Positions 44,029 through 52,050 of a stretch of 64,000 bases of DNA are shown one piece after another (the stretch's first letter is position 1; each line of letters opens with the position of its first letter). Source of the stretch: CAWIDU01 sp963835055 (GTDB lineage: Bacteria > Patescibacteriota > Saccharimonadia > Saccharimonadales > UBA4665). The translations under genes were made by a program, and so were the position numbers. The notes beneath the pieces were generated by a model, which worked only from the letters and a program-made list of their open reading frames with translations, was not told where the DNA came from and made no database searches. Where the stretch lies: NCBI GenBank assembly GCA_963835055.1, contig CAWIDU010000001.1, positions 310,001 through 374,000 of the forward strand, in the 5' to 3' direction.

Positions 44029-44553
44029 ATGTCTGAAAAACAAACCAGAAATCCAGAAGCAGATGTACAAACGATAAATGATTTATATATTCAAGCTGCG
44101 GCATGTCTGAAATTATGGCAGGAATACAAAAAGACCGAGATAGCCCCTTCCTTAAATAATCCATATCTTTTATCAGTCAAAGTAAGTTTGCCAGAATTCA
44201 ACGGTAGACGCATAGAAATAGAATATGATCGTCCTTCGCACACCGATGATCCTACTCAAGTCGATGATGATTACCCTTTATTCATGGAAGACGAGCATGG
44301 AAATAACATTTGGGCTACCTGGATAGGCATTAAGGGTTTTGATACAAACGGAAAACTTATAAATGACATACAAGTTATTCACTCTTGTAATGACATCATG
44401 GGTGATCCACACGATGGTGTAGCAGATGATTTAGCGCTACAACCTGGTCAAGATCCAGAAGTGCCCACTATGCCAGTAACTATGCTTGAAGCAAAAAATC
44501 TCATGGGACACTTTGAGTGGGCTGCTCAAGAGCTTCGGGAGCAAGAGGCTTAA
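44029..44553 (+). CDS. Hypothetical protein, 174 aa
   Basis: No family recognised. It is an acidic, soluble protein that starts at ATG 44029 (MSEKQTRNPEADVQTINDL). Helical ends flank a beta-rich middle with repeated Asp/Pro (RIEIEYDRPSHTDDPTQ, then DDDYPLFMEDEHGNNIWATW). No export signal. It lies between the two copies of the short direct repeat and, like the upstream gene, is AT-richer than its surroundings. Probably an accessory gene of recent arrival. Confidence 0.6.
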   Translation: MSEKQTRNPEADVQTINDLYIQAAACLKLWQEYKKTEIAPSLNNPYLLSVKVSLPEFNGRRIEIEYDRPSHTDDPTQVDDDYPLFMEDEHGNNIWATWIGIKGFDTNGKLINDIQVIHSCNDIMGDPHDGVADDLALQPGQDPEVPTMPVTMLEAKNLMGHFEWAAQELREQEA

Positions 44554-44565
44554 TAGAACTAGAAA

Positions 44566-44600
44566 AATAGTTCCAAACTTGGGCCACCACGGCCTGCCAC
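44566..44600 (+). repeat. Short direct repeat, copy B
   Basis: AAATAGTTCCA, 8 bases, CCACCACGGC, then CTGCCAC. It matches copy A at 43959-43997 in both outer blocks, while the spacer differs. Confidence 0.5.
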
Positions 44601-44649
44601 TTAATAGGTTTCGGGATTGCTGTATAATTCCATCCAGAGGAGCTAATTT

Positions 44650-44985
44650 ATGAACAATGACATACTGGCGGTAACAACTAACGACGTACCCGGCTATAAG
44701 GTGGTGGAAGTTTATGGTGAAGTGTTTGGCGTCATGACTCGTAGCCGTAACCTCGTAAGTAATGTTGGCGCTGGGTTGAAATCTATAATCGGCGGTGAGA
44801 TTGGTGCTTACACCAAACTGCTGAGCTCCAGCCGAATCGAAGCAACCGAGCGCATGAAGCAAGCCGCCGCCGCCAAAGGCGCCAACGCCGTGCTAGCCAT
44901 GCGCTTCGACACCGGTGAAATCGGCAAAAACATGAACGAAGTTGCCGCCTACGGCACCGCTGTAAAGCTGCAACCACTTAAGTAG
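44650..44985 (+). CDS. YbjQ/UPF0145 (heavy-metal-binding-like domain) family protein
   Basis: The 111-residue protein has the family landmarks VVEVYGEVFGVMTRSRN, GGEIGAYTKLLSSSRIEATER and AKGANAVLAMRFDTGEI. YbjQ proteins form pentamers with a dodecin-like fold and have no settled function despite the heavy-metal label. Promoter TATAAT (44623-44628) and ribosome site GAGGAG give a normal leader. The next small membrane gene starts 2 bases after its stop. Confidence 0.9.
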   Translation: MNNDILAVTTNDVPGYKVVEVYGEVFGVMTRSRNLVSNVGAGLKSIIGGEIGAYTKLLSSSRIEATERMKQAAAAKGANAVLAMRFDTGEIGKNMNEVAAYGTAVKLQPLK

Positions 44986-44987
44986 CT

Positions 44988-45119
44988 ATGAAGAAATCGA
45001 CCCGAGATTCACGATTTCAAACCCACATTGCCGAACCGCGTTGGCAGCAAATCGTCAGCGTCATAATTGTGCTCGCCCTAATCGGGTTGTGGGCTTGGGT
45101 CGCGTTTAGGCATAAATAG
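44988..45119 (+). CDS. Small single-pass membrane protein, 43 aa
   Basis: ATG 44988 to TAG 45119. There is a basic-polar N-terminus (MKKSTRDSRFQTHIAEPRW), one helix (QIVSVIIVLALIGLWAWVAF) and a short RHK end. It lies 2 bases after the YbjQ-like gene, so it is likely co-translated. No family recognised. Confidence 0.6.
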   Translation: MKKSTRDSRFQTHIAEPRWQQIVSVIIVLALIGLWAWVAFRHK

Positions 45120-45185
45120 CCGCCATCTTGTCGCTCTGTAGAATTCGATGTATTGTTAATTGAGCAATAACACGAGGGAATGACT

Positions 45186-45824
45186 ATGGGTTTATTTAAT
45201 AAGTTGAAAAGTAATATGGACGGCGGCGTTCAAGTGCATCTCCAGGCGCCAAGTTCGGTACCGGCCAATCAAGTAATACCGGTAACGGTAACTATTACTG
45301 CCGATAGCACGCAGACTATCAATAACGTCAAGGCGGAAATTAAGGCTCAAGCCCGCGAACAGGGTTTCACCATGGGTGGACAGGGTGTTGGCATGCAAGA
45401 GGGTCGAACAATGGCTCAAACTGTGGCCCAAGTCGAGAGCCGCGAGCCATTTACGGTTGGTCCCGGCGAAACCAAGACCGTTAATTTGCAGCTTTTCATA
45501 AACGGCAGTACCGGTACCGGCGGACCTCTGGGCCAGATGGGTAACATGGGTGGGGCTTTGGGCGGCGCGTTGCAAGCCGTAGCATCCGTGGCCCAGAATT
45601 TCGAGCATGTAAATTACTTATATAGTGTGCATGCTTCGGCAGACGTGCAGGGTCATCATGTTGGTCCCAGCGATAAGCAGTCAATCGAGATCTTGCCACC
45701 GTCAGCAACTGCCCAGGCTGTCCAGCCAACGCCTTTTGCCGGTGATGCAATGCCCGGTCAAGCTCAGCCCGTACCACCGCCTCAAGGTGAATTGCCAGGG
45801 CAACAAACGGGACCACAACCCTAG
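45186..45824 (+). CDS. Arrestin-like (Spo0M-type) protein, 212 aa
   Basis: The start ATG 45186 follows GAGGGA by 6 bases. The beginning MGLFNKLKSNMDGGVQVHL, the strand PANQVIPVTVTITADSTQTI and the later EPFTVGPGETKTVNLQLFI resemble Spo0M/arrestin-fold proteins. The middle has a Gly/Met-rich loop (GQMGNMGGALGGALQ) and the last ~45 residues are Pro/Gln-rich and disordered. Cytoplasmic, no signal. The similarity is by pattern only; a generic beta-sandwich protein is the alternative. Confidence 0.5.
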   Translation: MGLFNKLKSNMDGGVQVHLQAPSSVPANQVIPVTVTITADSTQTINNVKAEIKAQAREQGFTMGGQGVGMQEGRTMAQTVAQVESREPFTVGPGETKTVNLQLFINGSTGTGGPLGQMGNMGGALGGALQAVASVAQNFEHVNYLYSVHASADVQGHHVGPSDKQSIEILPPSATAQAVQPTPFAGDAMPGQAQPVPPPQGELPGQQTGPQP

Positions 45825-45937
45825 AAGACCAGAGTAGTTCGAAACTCTGTCTCGACGGCTCGCTAAGGTACGTATGCTATTATTTAAGCGAAGTATCCGG
45901 GTAACAAAGCAGTAATACCGATCAGACACATTAAACC

Positions 45938-47308
45938 GTGGATTTTAATTTATTAAGCCAAAATCTCCTGTTATTCGTCTGCGTGCTGGTGACAGCAGCA
46001 GCGGTTTATATATTTATGCACCTGGGGCAGCCCAATAAAGGGACTAGAAGTGGCAAGAAGAAGCAAAAAGGTGACCAGAAGCAGGTAATAAAAGAGTTAT
46101 TGATCGTCTTGGGGCTGAGTCTCGTGGTGTCATTCGGCCTCAAGCTCTTCATTGCCCAAGAAACCGATTCCGGACTGCCGGGTGCACTCTTATTGATGAT
46201 TTTGCCGGGCGTGTTTTGCATTGGTCTGCTCACGCTTATCATTAGGGACAAGCTGGAACTCCGAACCGCCGGAACTATTTGTCTAGTTTTCGGTATTTTG
46301 TTTTCGCTTTTACTAATCAATAATTACTACCGCTTCTATCCGACACTTGGAGAGGTTTTTAATAAAAACAATGTGGCTGCCTCGCTCGATCCTTCACAAA
46401 GGGAAATTAATCTTCAATTTACACCGGTTGCGCACGCCACCGCCCACAATCAATCAATCGAAGACTCACTCTCGTCTCTGGACAAGCAACCCACGGCCGG
46501 GAAGGTTTACAGCCTGAATATTCCAGGCGTTGTTTCTAAGTTTCACGCTCGTACGGCCTATGTCTATGTGCCAGCTATTTATAGCGACCCTGGTCAGATT
46601 AATTTGCCAGTAATTGTTCTAACCCCTGGTTTCCCGGGCCTGACAGAAAATTGGCTAGGTAGTGGGCTTCAGGCGACCATGGATAATTTTGCATCACATC
46701 ATGATGGAATTACACCGCTAGTTTTCATGGTTGATAATACCGGTTCGTTGACCAATGATACGGAGTGCGTGGATAGCCCGCGCGGTGATGTAGAGACTTA
46801 CCTAACCGTTGACGTGCCAAACTATATTAAGAACAATTTCCGGGTGGCAGCTGGGCCTGAGCATTGGGCGATCGGTGGCTTAAGCTTAGGGGGCATGTGC
46901 GCCGTAATGCTTACGCTTAGGCACCCGAATGTTTATCATTACTTCTTGGATTACGGCGGAGAAATAGGACCTGAGGTTGGCTCACAGGAGAAAACCATCC
47001 AAACTTTGTTCGGTGGCTCGGAGCAAGCCTGGCAGCAGCATCAACCGGAAACTTTATTGGCCACACGTTCCTACAAAAATCTAGGTATGGGCGGTTTCTT
47101 CGGAGTTGGCAGTCAAGACGAATTAAACGTCACCCAAGCTGCCTACCAGTTAAGCAACGACTCTAAGAAAGCCGGCATCGAAACTTTGTACGAGGTTATT
47201 AACGGGCAACACACCTTTGATGTTTGGCAAAACGCCTTCAAATTATCACTGCCATGGGTGTCTAACCGCATTGGCGCCACGGAGTGTGGCGTTACTAACT
47301 GTATTTAA
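45938..47308 (+). CDS. Membrane-anchored alpha/beta-hydrolase (esterase D/mycolyltransferase-like)
   Basis: The 456-residue protein starts at GTG. Four membrane helices lie in the first ~125 residues (LLLFVCVLVTAAAVYIFMH, LLIVLGLSLVVSFGLKLFI, GALLLMILPGVFCIGLLTL, and one more). The outer domain (~180-450) is an alpha/beta hydrolase with nucleophile elbow GGLSLGGMC, an acid (Asp) expected near SQDELN, and His in GQHTFDVW. The four-helix-plus-esterase layout is like actinobacterial esterase-family proteins that act on envelope lipids. Transfer from an actinobacterial host is possible but unproven. Confidence 0.8.
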   Translation: MDFNLLSQNLLLFVCVLVTAAAVYIFMHLGQPNKGTRSGKKKQKGDQKQVIKELLIVLGLSLVVSFGLKLFIAQETDSGLPGALLLMILPGVFCIGLLTLIIRDKLELRTAGTICLVFGILFSLLLINNYYRFYPTLGEVFNKNNVAASLDPSQREINLQFTPVAHATAHNQSIEDSLSSLDKQPTAGKVYSLNIPGVVSKFHARTAYVYVPAIYSDPGQINLPVIVLTPGFPGLTENWLGSGLQATMDNFASHHDGITPLVFMVDNTGSLTNDTECVDSPRGDVETYLTVDVPNYIKNNFRVAAGPEHWAIGGLSLGGMCAVMLTLRHPNVYHYFLDYGGEIGPEVGSQEKTIQTLFGGSEQAWQQHQPETLLATRSYKNLGMGGFFGVGSQDELNVTQAAYQLSNDSKKAGIETLYEVINGQHTFDVWQNAFKLSLPWVSNRIGATECGVTNCI

Positions 47309-47313
47309 CTGTT

Positions 47314-47322
47314 TGATATAAT
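47314..47322 (+). promoter_or_regulatory. Extended -10 promoter, DUF1003 gene
   Basis: TGATATAAT ends 6 bases before the ATG at 47329. The predicted start point coincides with the ATG, so the mRNA should be leaderless. Confidence 0.6.
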
Positions 47323-47328
47323 TCGATT

Positions 47329-47730
47329 ATGGACAAACTGAAACCGCATCCCCACGTTATCAATCCGAAAGACCTGCAGAAGAAAGACAAGTCCTTCAAT
47401 GACAAGTTGGCCGTTTGGATTGGCACCCATGTCGGCAGCATGTACTGCTTCTATCTATTCAACGTCATTGCCTTGCTGTCCGCCAAGTCGGCCTTCCAGA
47501 CCCATAACCTCGTGCCAATCATCAACTGGGTATCTTCTAACTGGATCCAGCTGATCCTGCTGCCGGCGATTATGGTGGCCCAGAATGTGGCGCAGGCAGC
47601 CACGGACGCCAAATCAGAAGCCGACCACATGACGCTAACTTATCTGGCTAATTTACAGGATGAACAGATGGTAGAGCTGAAAAACCAAAGTAGAATCTTG
47701 GAGTTCCTGCAGAAAGCCAAGAAGTCCTAA
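47329..47730 (+). CDS. DUF1003 family membrane protein
   Basis: The 133-residue protein has two membrane helices (MYCFYLFNVIALLSA and WIQLILLPAIMVAQNVAQ) and the family pattern LAVWIGTHVGSMYCFYLF, with QNVAQAATDAKSEADHMTLT at the cytoplasmic junction. The C-terminal helix LANLQDEQMVELKNQSRILE is probably coiled coil. DUF1003 has no established biochemical role. No Shine-Dalgarno site; the leaderless promoter defines the start. Confidence 0.85.
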   Translation: MDKLKPHPHVINPKDLQKKDKSFNDKLAVWIGTHVGSMYCFYLFNVIALLSAKSAFQTHNLVPIINWVSSNWIQLILLPAIMVAQNVAQAATDAKSEADHMTLTYLANLQDEQMVELKNQSRILEFLQKAKKS

Positions 47731-47781
47731 CCCCGATTCAACGGCCACCAAGCATCGTTTGCTTAAATTACTATTAAATTG

Positions 47782-47787
47782 TATAAT
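47782..47787 (+). promoter_or_regulatory. -10 element before 129-aa gene
   Basis: TATAAT with 6 bases to the ATG at 47794, again placing the transcription start at the start codon. Confidence 0.55.
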
Positions 47788-47793
47788 ACAGAC

Positions 47794-48183
47794 ATGTTTC
47801 GACCATCTAACTCTACTTCTCCCGAAGCAATGGATTTAATCCTGAGCGAGGCTGGCCTTAACGAGCTTTATTGGAATACGGACAAAACCGCAGATGTCGT
47901 AGGTAAGCCCCCGCTGAATATGACACTCAGATTTATTGACGATCCAATCCCTTTAATGGGATCGTGGTATGCGGGTTATGAGCATGTAGATCACACTGAC
48001 CCGGAGGAAGCGAGGAGAGTACGCTTTTCGTTAGTTCGTGGTCTGATACCAGTAGAAGGACGTATAGTACCCATAAAGGTCACTGCCGAGTTGCCGTCTC
48101 GCTTGGCGATGTTTATCGCCACGAAGCGTAGGGAAGAACCGGTGGCCAAAGTGGAAATATCGCAGCACCAGCCCATCAGCTAA
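47794..48183 (+). CDS. Hypothetical protein, 129 aa
   Basis: No family recognised. Soluble, with MFRPSNSTSPEAMDLILSEA at the start and a beta-rich body (LNMTLRFIDDPIPLMGSWY, RIVPIKVTAELPSRLAMF). The ATG at 47794 is chosen because TATAAT stands 6 bases upstream. It lies just before tRNA-Thr. It may belong to the set of accessory unknowns in 43-52 kb. Confidence 0.6.
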   Translation: MFRPSNSTSPEAMDLILSEAGLNELYWNTDKTADVVGKPPLNMTLRFIDDPIPLMGSWYAGYEHVDHTDPEEARRVRFSLVRGLIPVEGRIVPIKVTAELPSRLAMFIATKRREEPVAKVEISQHQPIS

Positions 48184-48194
48184 GATAGACGGAC

Positions 48195-48203
48195 TGCTAT
48201 AAT
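48195..48203 (+). promoter_or_regulatory. Extended -10 promoter of tRNA-Thr/tRNA-Gly
   Basis: TGCTATAAT, 16 bases before the tRNA-Thr 5' end. It probably drives both tRNA genes, which are 15 bases apart. Confidence 0.55.
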
Positions 48204-48219
48204 ATTGGTTGATTTCGTT

Positions 48220-48296
48220 GCCACCTTAGCTCAGTTGGCTAGAGCGCCGCTTTCGTAAAGCGGAGGTCTGGGGTTCGACTCCCCAAGGTGGCTCCA
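48220..48296 (+). tRNA. tRNA-Thr (CGT)
   Basis: Acceptor GCCACCT/AGGTGGC, D-arm AGCTCAGTTGGCTAGAGC, anticodon arm CCGCT-TTCGTAA-AGCGG (CGT), T-arm GGGGTTCGACTCCCC, and encoded CCA. Confidence 0.96.
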
Positions 48297-48311
48297 CTTC
48301 GAAATTGATAA

Positions 48312-48386
48312 GCGGGTATCGTATAGTGGCTATTATGTAGCCTTCCCAAGGCTGAGAGGAGAGTTCGATTCTCTCTACCCGCACCA
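48312..48386 (+). tRNA. tRNA-Gly (CCC)
   Basis: Acceptor GCGGGTA/TACCCGC, anticodon arm GCCTTCCCAAGGC with anticodon CCC, T-arm GAGAGTTCGATTCTC, and encoded CCA. Confidence 0.95.
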
Positions 48387-48417
48387 CAGGTTATAAGTGG
48401 TACAATAAATTCCGACG

Positions 48418-48774
48418 ATGCCGATTTCCAAACAGTATTTCCGCGATCATTTGGTACTTTTGTTGCTCAGTATCAATGGCTTCCTGGCTTTGGCCGGTAT
48501 TATTCTTGTTCTATTGCGGCTCAGCACCAGCCACGGTACCGGTTATATTGTTCAGTACCGTTCCAGCCTCGGCATTAATGCTTTCAAGACCGGCAGCGTC
48601 GTCGAGCTGCTGAGCTTCATCGTTTTCGCTATCCTGGCCGTCGTCGTGCACAGCGTGCTCAGCCACCGGGTTTACCATGTCCACCGCCAGTTATCGATTG
48701 CCATTCTCAACCTCGGCGTTCTGCTGCTACTGCTGATGATTATTGTCAGCAACGCTTTGCTCGCCTTGCGTTAA
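48418..48774 (+). CDS. Three-helix membrane protein, 118 aa
   Basis: Predicted helices are at ~11-35 (LVLLLLSINGFLALAGIILVL), ~60-82 (VVELLSFIVFAILAVVVHSV) and ~93-115 (SIAILNLGVLLLLLMIIVSN). No family recognised. It lies 9 bases before the GT2 gene, so it is likely co-transcribed and may assist that glycosyltransferase in the membrane. TACAAT (48401-48406) stands 11 bases before the ATG. Confidence 0.7.
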   Translation: MPISKQYFRDHLVLLLLSINGFLALAGIILVLLRLSTSHGTGYIVQYRSSLGINAFKTGSVVELLSFIVFAILAVVVHSVLSHRVYHVHRQLSIAILNLGVLLLLLMIIVSNALLALR

Positions 48775-48783
48775 ACTTAGGGT

Positions 48784-50466
48784 ATGACCGACCTCGAAAT
48801 CCCGTTCGAAAGAAATCGCCACGGCCATTATCGTTTCTTCGAAATACTGCCTGGTGTGCTCAGCTGGTCGCTGTTATTACTGCCATTGATACTTAGTTTT
48901 GTAGATGTTACGGCGGCAGTTTTCTTCATCTTGGGTTATCTGTTAATTTTCTTCGTCCGGTCGCTGGGTTACGACTTTCGGGCGCTGGCCGGCCATCGTA
49001 CTATGAAGCAGCATATGAAATTGGACTGGATCGGTCTAGCCGCCGACCTACAGGCTGGTGAAGTTACCGGCAAGGACATTGTCCGGCCCAAATGGCACTT
49101 GGCCAACCTGAAACGTTTGCAGGCCAAACCAACCGGTTATCATCCGGATGATTTATTGCATGCCGTCGTGCTGGCCACCGTTAACGAGGGGCGGGAAGTG
49201 CTGGAGCCGACCATCCAAGCGATCCTGGCCAGCGATTATGATACTAAGAAAATAATCTTGGTTATCGCTTACGAGGCGCGCGCCGGCCGGCCGGCCGAAG
49301 AGCGTGTCCACGAATTGCTCGAGCTCTACGGACCGCGTTTCCACCACGCCATGGCCGTCAAGCACCCAGCCAGCCGGCCGGGTGAGGTGATTGGCAAAGG
49401 CTCCAATATCACCTATGCCGCACGAGAGTTACAGAAGTATGTCGAGCGCTCCGGGCTTGACACCAACCGCGTCCTGGTGACCAGCCTGGATGCCGACAAT
49501 CGCCCCGACAAACGCTACTTCGCTGCCCTCAGCTACCTCTACTGCGTGGTGCCGGATCCACTGAAGGCCTCTTATTTACCCTTGGAAATGTTCAGCAATA
49601 ACATCTGGGACGCACCGACGCTGATGCGCATTATCGCCACCGGCAACAGCATTTTCTACATCGTCGGCAGCCAACGGCCGCACCTGGCCCGCAATTTCTC
49701 GGCCCACGCCCAAGCCCTCGGGCCGCTGATTGACATGGATTTCTGGAGCACCCGCACCATCGTCGAGGATGGCCACCAATTCTGGCGCAGCTATTTCCAT
49801 TTCGACGGCGACTACCGGGTTTACCCCTTGAGCGTGCCGATTTACCAGGACGCCGTGCTGGCCGACGGCTACTGGCGCAGCTGCAAGGCCCAGTTTTATC
49901 AGTTACGTCGCTGGACGTACGGCGCCTCGGACATTGCCTACATCGCCCATATGGGCTTTTTCCGTAAGAATAAAGTCTCCAAGCTCAATGTCCTGGGCAA
50001 ATTTTTGCGCACCCTGGAGAGCCATGTCACCTGGGCCACCGGCGCGCTCTTGGTGCTGGGCGCGGCTTTCATCCCGCCACTGATCCACCCCCAGAGCCTG
50101 GCCGCCAACGAATTACCGCTGATTGTCAGTAAAATCCAACGCATCGGTATCCTCGGCTTACTGGTTCTGGCCTATGTCTGCCTGCTGACCTTGCCGCCGC
50201 GGCCAGCCCGCCACAAACGCCACCGCTCGCTGTTAATGGCCGTCCAATGGGTACTGTTACCGGTTACCGGCATCTGTTTCGCTTCCTTGGCGGCCTTAAA
50301 TTCGCAAACTCGCCTGATCTTCAAACGCTACCTGACGAAATTCGATGTCACCGAGCACGCCGTGGTGACCACCGAGGGTCAAACCGTCAGCACCATCGCC
50401 GACCCTGACCGGGTGATCAAGAAAAGGCGCTCCATCTTCGGCCGCCATAGGAACATCCAGAGCTAA
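48784..50466 (+). CDS. Membrane family-2 glycosyltransferase
   Basis: The 560-residue protein has two N-terminal helices (~20-60), a cytoplasmic GT-A domain and three or four C-terminal helices. GT2 motifs are VVLATVNEGREVLEPTIQA (nucleotide binding), VTSLDADNRPDKRYF (DxD), RTIVEDGHQFWR (catalytic ED) and QFYQLRRWTYGASD (Q..RW-like acceptor motif). This is the cellulose/hyaluronan-synthase type of processive layout, though no PilZ domain is seen. It likely makes or extends an envelope polysaccharide. Its stop overlaps convergent nrdR by 4 bases. Confidence 0.87.
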   Translation: MTDLEIPFERNRHGHYRFFEILPGVLSWSLLLLPLILSFVDVTAAVFFILGYLLIFFVRSLGYDFRALAGHRTMKQHMKLDWIGLAADLQAGEVTGKDIVRPKWHLANLKRLQAKPTGYHPDDLLHAVVLATVNEGREVLEPTIQAILASDYDTKKIILVIAYEARAGRPAEERVHELLELYGPRFHHAMAVKHPASRPGEVIGKGSNITYAARELQKYVERSGLDTNRVLVTSLDADNRPDKRYFAALSYLYCVVPDPLKASYLPLEMFSNNIWDAPTLMRIIATGNSIFYIVGSQRPHLARNFSAHAQALGPLIDMDFWSTRTIVEDGHQFWRSYFHFDGDYRVYPLSVPIYQDAVLADGYWRSCKAQFYQLRRWTYGASDIAYIAHMGFFRKNKVSKLNVLGKFLRTLESHVTWATGALLVLGAAFIPPLIHPQSLAANELPLIVSKIQRIGILGLLVLAYVCLLTLPPRPARHKRHRSLLMAVQWVLLPVTGICFASLAALNSQTRLIFKRYLTKFDVTEHAVVTTEGQTVSTIADPDRVIKKRRSIFGRHRNIQS

Positions 50467-50867
50467 ACTTTGTGATACGCCTGGTAATGGACGCTGGCCG
50501 CTTTATCGAAACGATTTAAGGCTACAAGGGCTGTTTGGCTAATAATCTGGTGGTCGAGCGCGCCTTGGCGCGTCTGGGGCCGCAGCCGTTTGATAACGGT
50601 CTCTGTCAGCCCGCCAGCGTCGCCCAGCGCCGTCGGACGGTGTTGCAGGCTGCGATGCAGGCTGAGGAACAGTTTATCGCGCGAGAAGGGCCGTGCGGCG
50701 CCCGCGGCGCCTTTGACCAGCCAAACAGCGCCGTGGTCCGGTGTTTCCAGGGTAGTGAAGACCGCGCCGCAAGCCTGACACTGCCGGCGCCGCCAAATCT
50801 GATTGCTGCGCTGCTGTCGCCGGGAGTTCACGACGGCCGTTTTGCCGCCACAATGTACACAAACCAT
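50463..50867 (-). CDS. nrdR: Transcriptional repressor NrdR
   Basis: The 134-residue protein has an N-terminal zinc ribbon (MVCVHCGGKT ... CQACGAVFTT, two CxxC) and an ATP-cone domain (FSRDKLFLSLHRSLQHRP, then ETVIKRLRPQTRQGALDHQ). NrdR binds NrdR-boxes and represses ribonucleotide reductase genes when dATP is high. No nrd genes are in this window. The Arg-rich tail is somewhat shorter than the usual ~150 residues. Confidence 0.92.
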   Translation of the reverse strand: MVCVHCGGKTAVVNSRRQQRSNQIWRRRQCQACGAVFTTLETPDHGAVWLVKGAAGAARPFSRDKLFLSLHRSLQHRPTALGDAGGLTETVIKRLRPQTRQGALDHQIISQTALVALNRFDKAASVHYQAYHKV

Positions 50868-51169
50868 GACAATATACTGTCATAGCGCTATTCAAAAAGC
50901 TAGTGGAAAAGGCCCGTAATTCCGTGGAAAAAGAGATTGTGCGACTGGCCGAATGCCAATTACTTGGCGTTAGTCGGTGTGCGCAAGCGGCGGATACGAT
51001 TGTTGGCTGGCTTCGAAGAAATCAATTCTTCGTAGAATAACTGGAATGCGTCTAAAGCGCTGGCTTTACGAATACCTGTCTATCGTCCCGTTTAACCTGA
51101 CAAGTCTATCAGCCTAAAACATACCAGTCAATACTTTATTACAAAAAGCTAGTGCTTAAAAGAAACTAA
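50868..51169. other. Intergenic stretch without recognisable gene
   Basis: Between nrdR and the 149-residue hypothetical gene. It contains a perfect 7-base-pair hairpin (CGAAGAA/TTCTTCG, 51015-51033) without a T-tract. No tRNA, coding frame or strong promoter seen. Confidence 0.5.
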
Positions 51170-51619
51170 CTAAACGGTCACTAAGGGTTCTATCGGTGCC
51201 TGCAGTATTCGGTCGATAGCCTCATCTACCTCAGTTACGCTACTGATAAAATAACCTTCGGCGAGACGGATTCCGTGACCGTAAATATCACCATTCACCA
51301 CATCAAGCAGGCGTCGATCGGTTAAGTTTTCTTGCCGTATACCGTCCATAGTTACAGGTGTCAAGTTTATCATTACACAGTGCCGAAAAGTCATCGGAAA
51401 GACCCTTTTCATTCGCGGCAAACTCAAGTCATCAATACTCACTAGATAGTCACCAGCGAAGGGATTGCGGCCAAATGGTCCCTCAACCATAAGTCGTGCC
51501 AGGTATTCGCCACCATTTAGAACACTCTGTGGCGGTATTCGAGAAGATGATTCATCGCAGAACTGCTCGAGTGATACACGACGGTGGGGCGGGTGATCAG
51601 TAATATTAATAAACATCAT
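51170..51619 (-). CDS. Hypothetical protein, 149 aa
   Basis: No family recognised. Soluble; it begins MMFINITDHPPHRRVSLEQF and has a central beta-rich part (GDYLVSIDDLSLPRMKRVF, HCVMINLTPVTMDGI) and a helical end. It lies between the nrdR intergenic stretch and tRNA-Val. No Shine-Dalgarno site. Codon use is similar to the other accessory unknowns of the 43-52 kb stretch. Confidence 0.55.
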   Translation of the reverse strand: MMFINITDHPPHRRVSLEQFCDESSSRIPPQSVLNGGEYLARLMVEGPFGRNPFAGDYLVSIDDLSLPRMKRVFPMTFRHCVMINLTPVTMDGIRQENLTDRRLLDVVNGDIYGHGIRLAEGYFISSVTEVDEAIDRILQAPIEPLVTV

Positions 51620-51629
51620 ATTGAAAAAT

Positions 51630-51706
51630 TGGTGGGCCCTAGAGGACTCGAACCTCTGACCTCTTCCACGTCAAGGAAGCGCTCTAGCCAACTGAGCTAA
51701 GAGCCC
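51630..51706 (-). tRNA. tRNA-Val (GAC)
   Basis: On the minus strand: acceptor GGGCTCT/AGGGCCC, D-arm AGCTCAGTTGGCTAGAGC, anticodon arm CTTCC-TTGACGT-GGAAG (GAC), T-arm AGAGGTTCGAGTCCTCT, and encoded CCA. Confidence 0.96.
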
Positions 51707-51979
51707 ACGTCTAACAGATATAAACTACAGGAAATAAGCTTAAAACACAAGTCGTGAACAGATAGCTAACAGAGGCGACAGTCTGCTTCATATATATATG
51801 AATAGAACGGCTGGCTGGTTAACGCCGTCCATGGTGTTAAATCTATGAACAGCTTTTCCCCAACAAAAGTGTAGGAATTACAGCATTTATTGGCTAGCCT
51901 TATGCGGCTAGGGCTGCTATGATACTTTCCAGGTGAAGTTTTGACGAGAGCGTTTTACCGTTCAAAGTTTTGAGCGAGC

Positions 51980-52026
51980 AAGCGGTTGATGGCAATTGCG
52001 AGAGCTATCAACCGCTTTTCATTTTG
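51980..52026 (+). terminator. Intrinsic terminator or attenuator before thrS
   Basis: AAGCGGTTGAT (51980-51990) pairs perfectly with ATCAACCGCTT (52007-52017). The stem extends by three more pairs including one GU, with a ~10-base loop, and is followed by TTTTCATTTT. It ends a transcript that starts near 51929, or attenuates thrS. Confidence 0.7.
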
Positions 52027-52027
52027 A

Positions 52028-52036
52028 TGCTATACT
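52028..52036 (+). promoter_or_regulatory. Extended -10 promoter of thrS
   Basis: TGCTATACT lies directly downstream of the terminator and 14 bases before the thrS ATG. GGAAG between them may serve as ribosome site. Confidence 0.5.
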
Positions 52037-52050
52037 GACGGAAGTAAATT

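Larger units (their letters stand above)
51707..52050 (+). other. Intergenic region upstream of thrS with promoter, leader-like RNA and terminator
   Basis: No coding frame seen. It contains the AT palindrome TTCATATATATATGAA near 51787-51802, a small hairpin TAGCC/GGCTA near 51896-51910, an extended -10 TGCTATGAT (51915-51923), an imperfect direct repeat (AAGTTTTGACGAGAGCG and AAAGTTTTGAGCGAGCA), an intrinsic terminator (51980-52026) and a second extended -10 (52028-52036). Confidence 0.6.

Noticed and set aside
51707..52050. T-box riboswitch for thrS
   Set aside because: The conserved antiterminator T-box sequence and a specifier loop were not found; only a terminator hairpin is clear.
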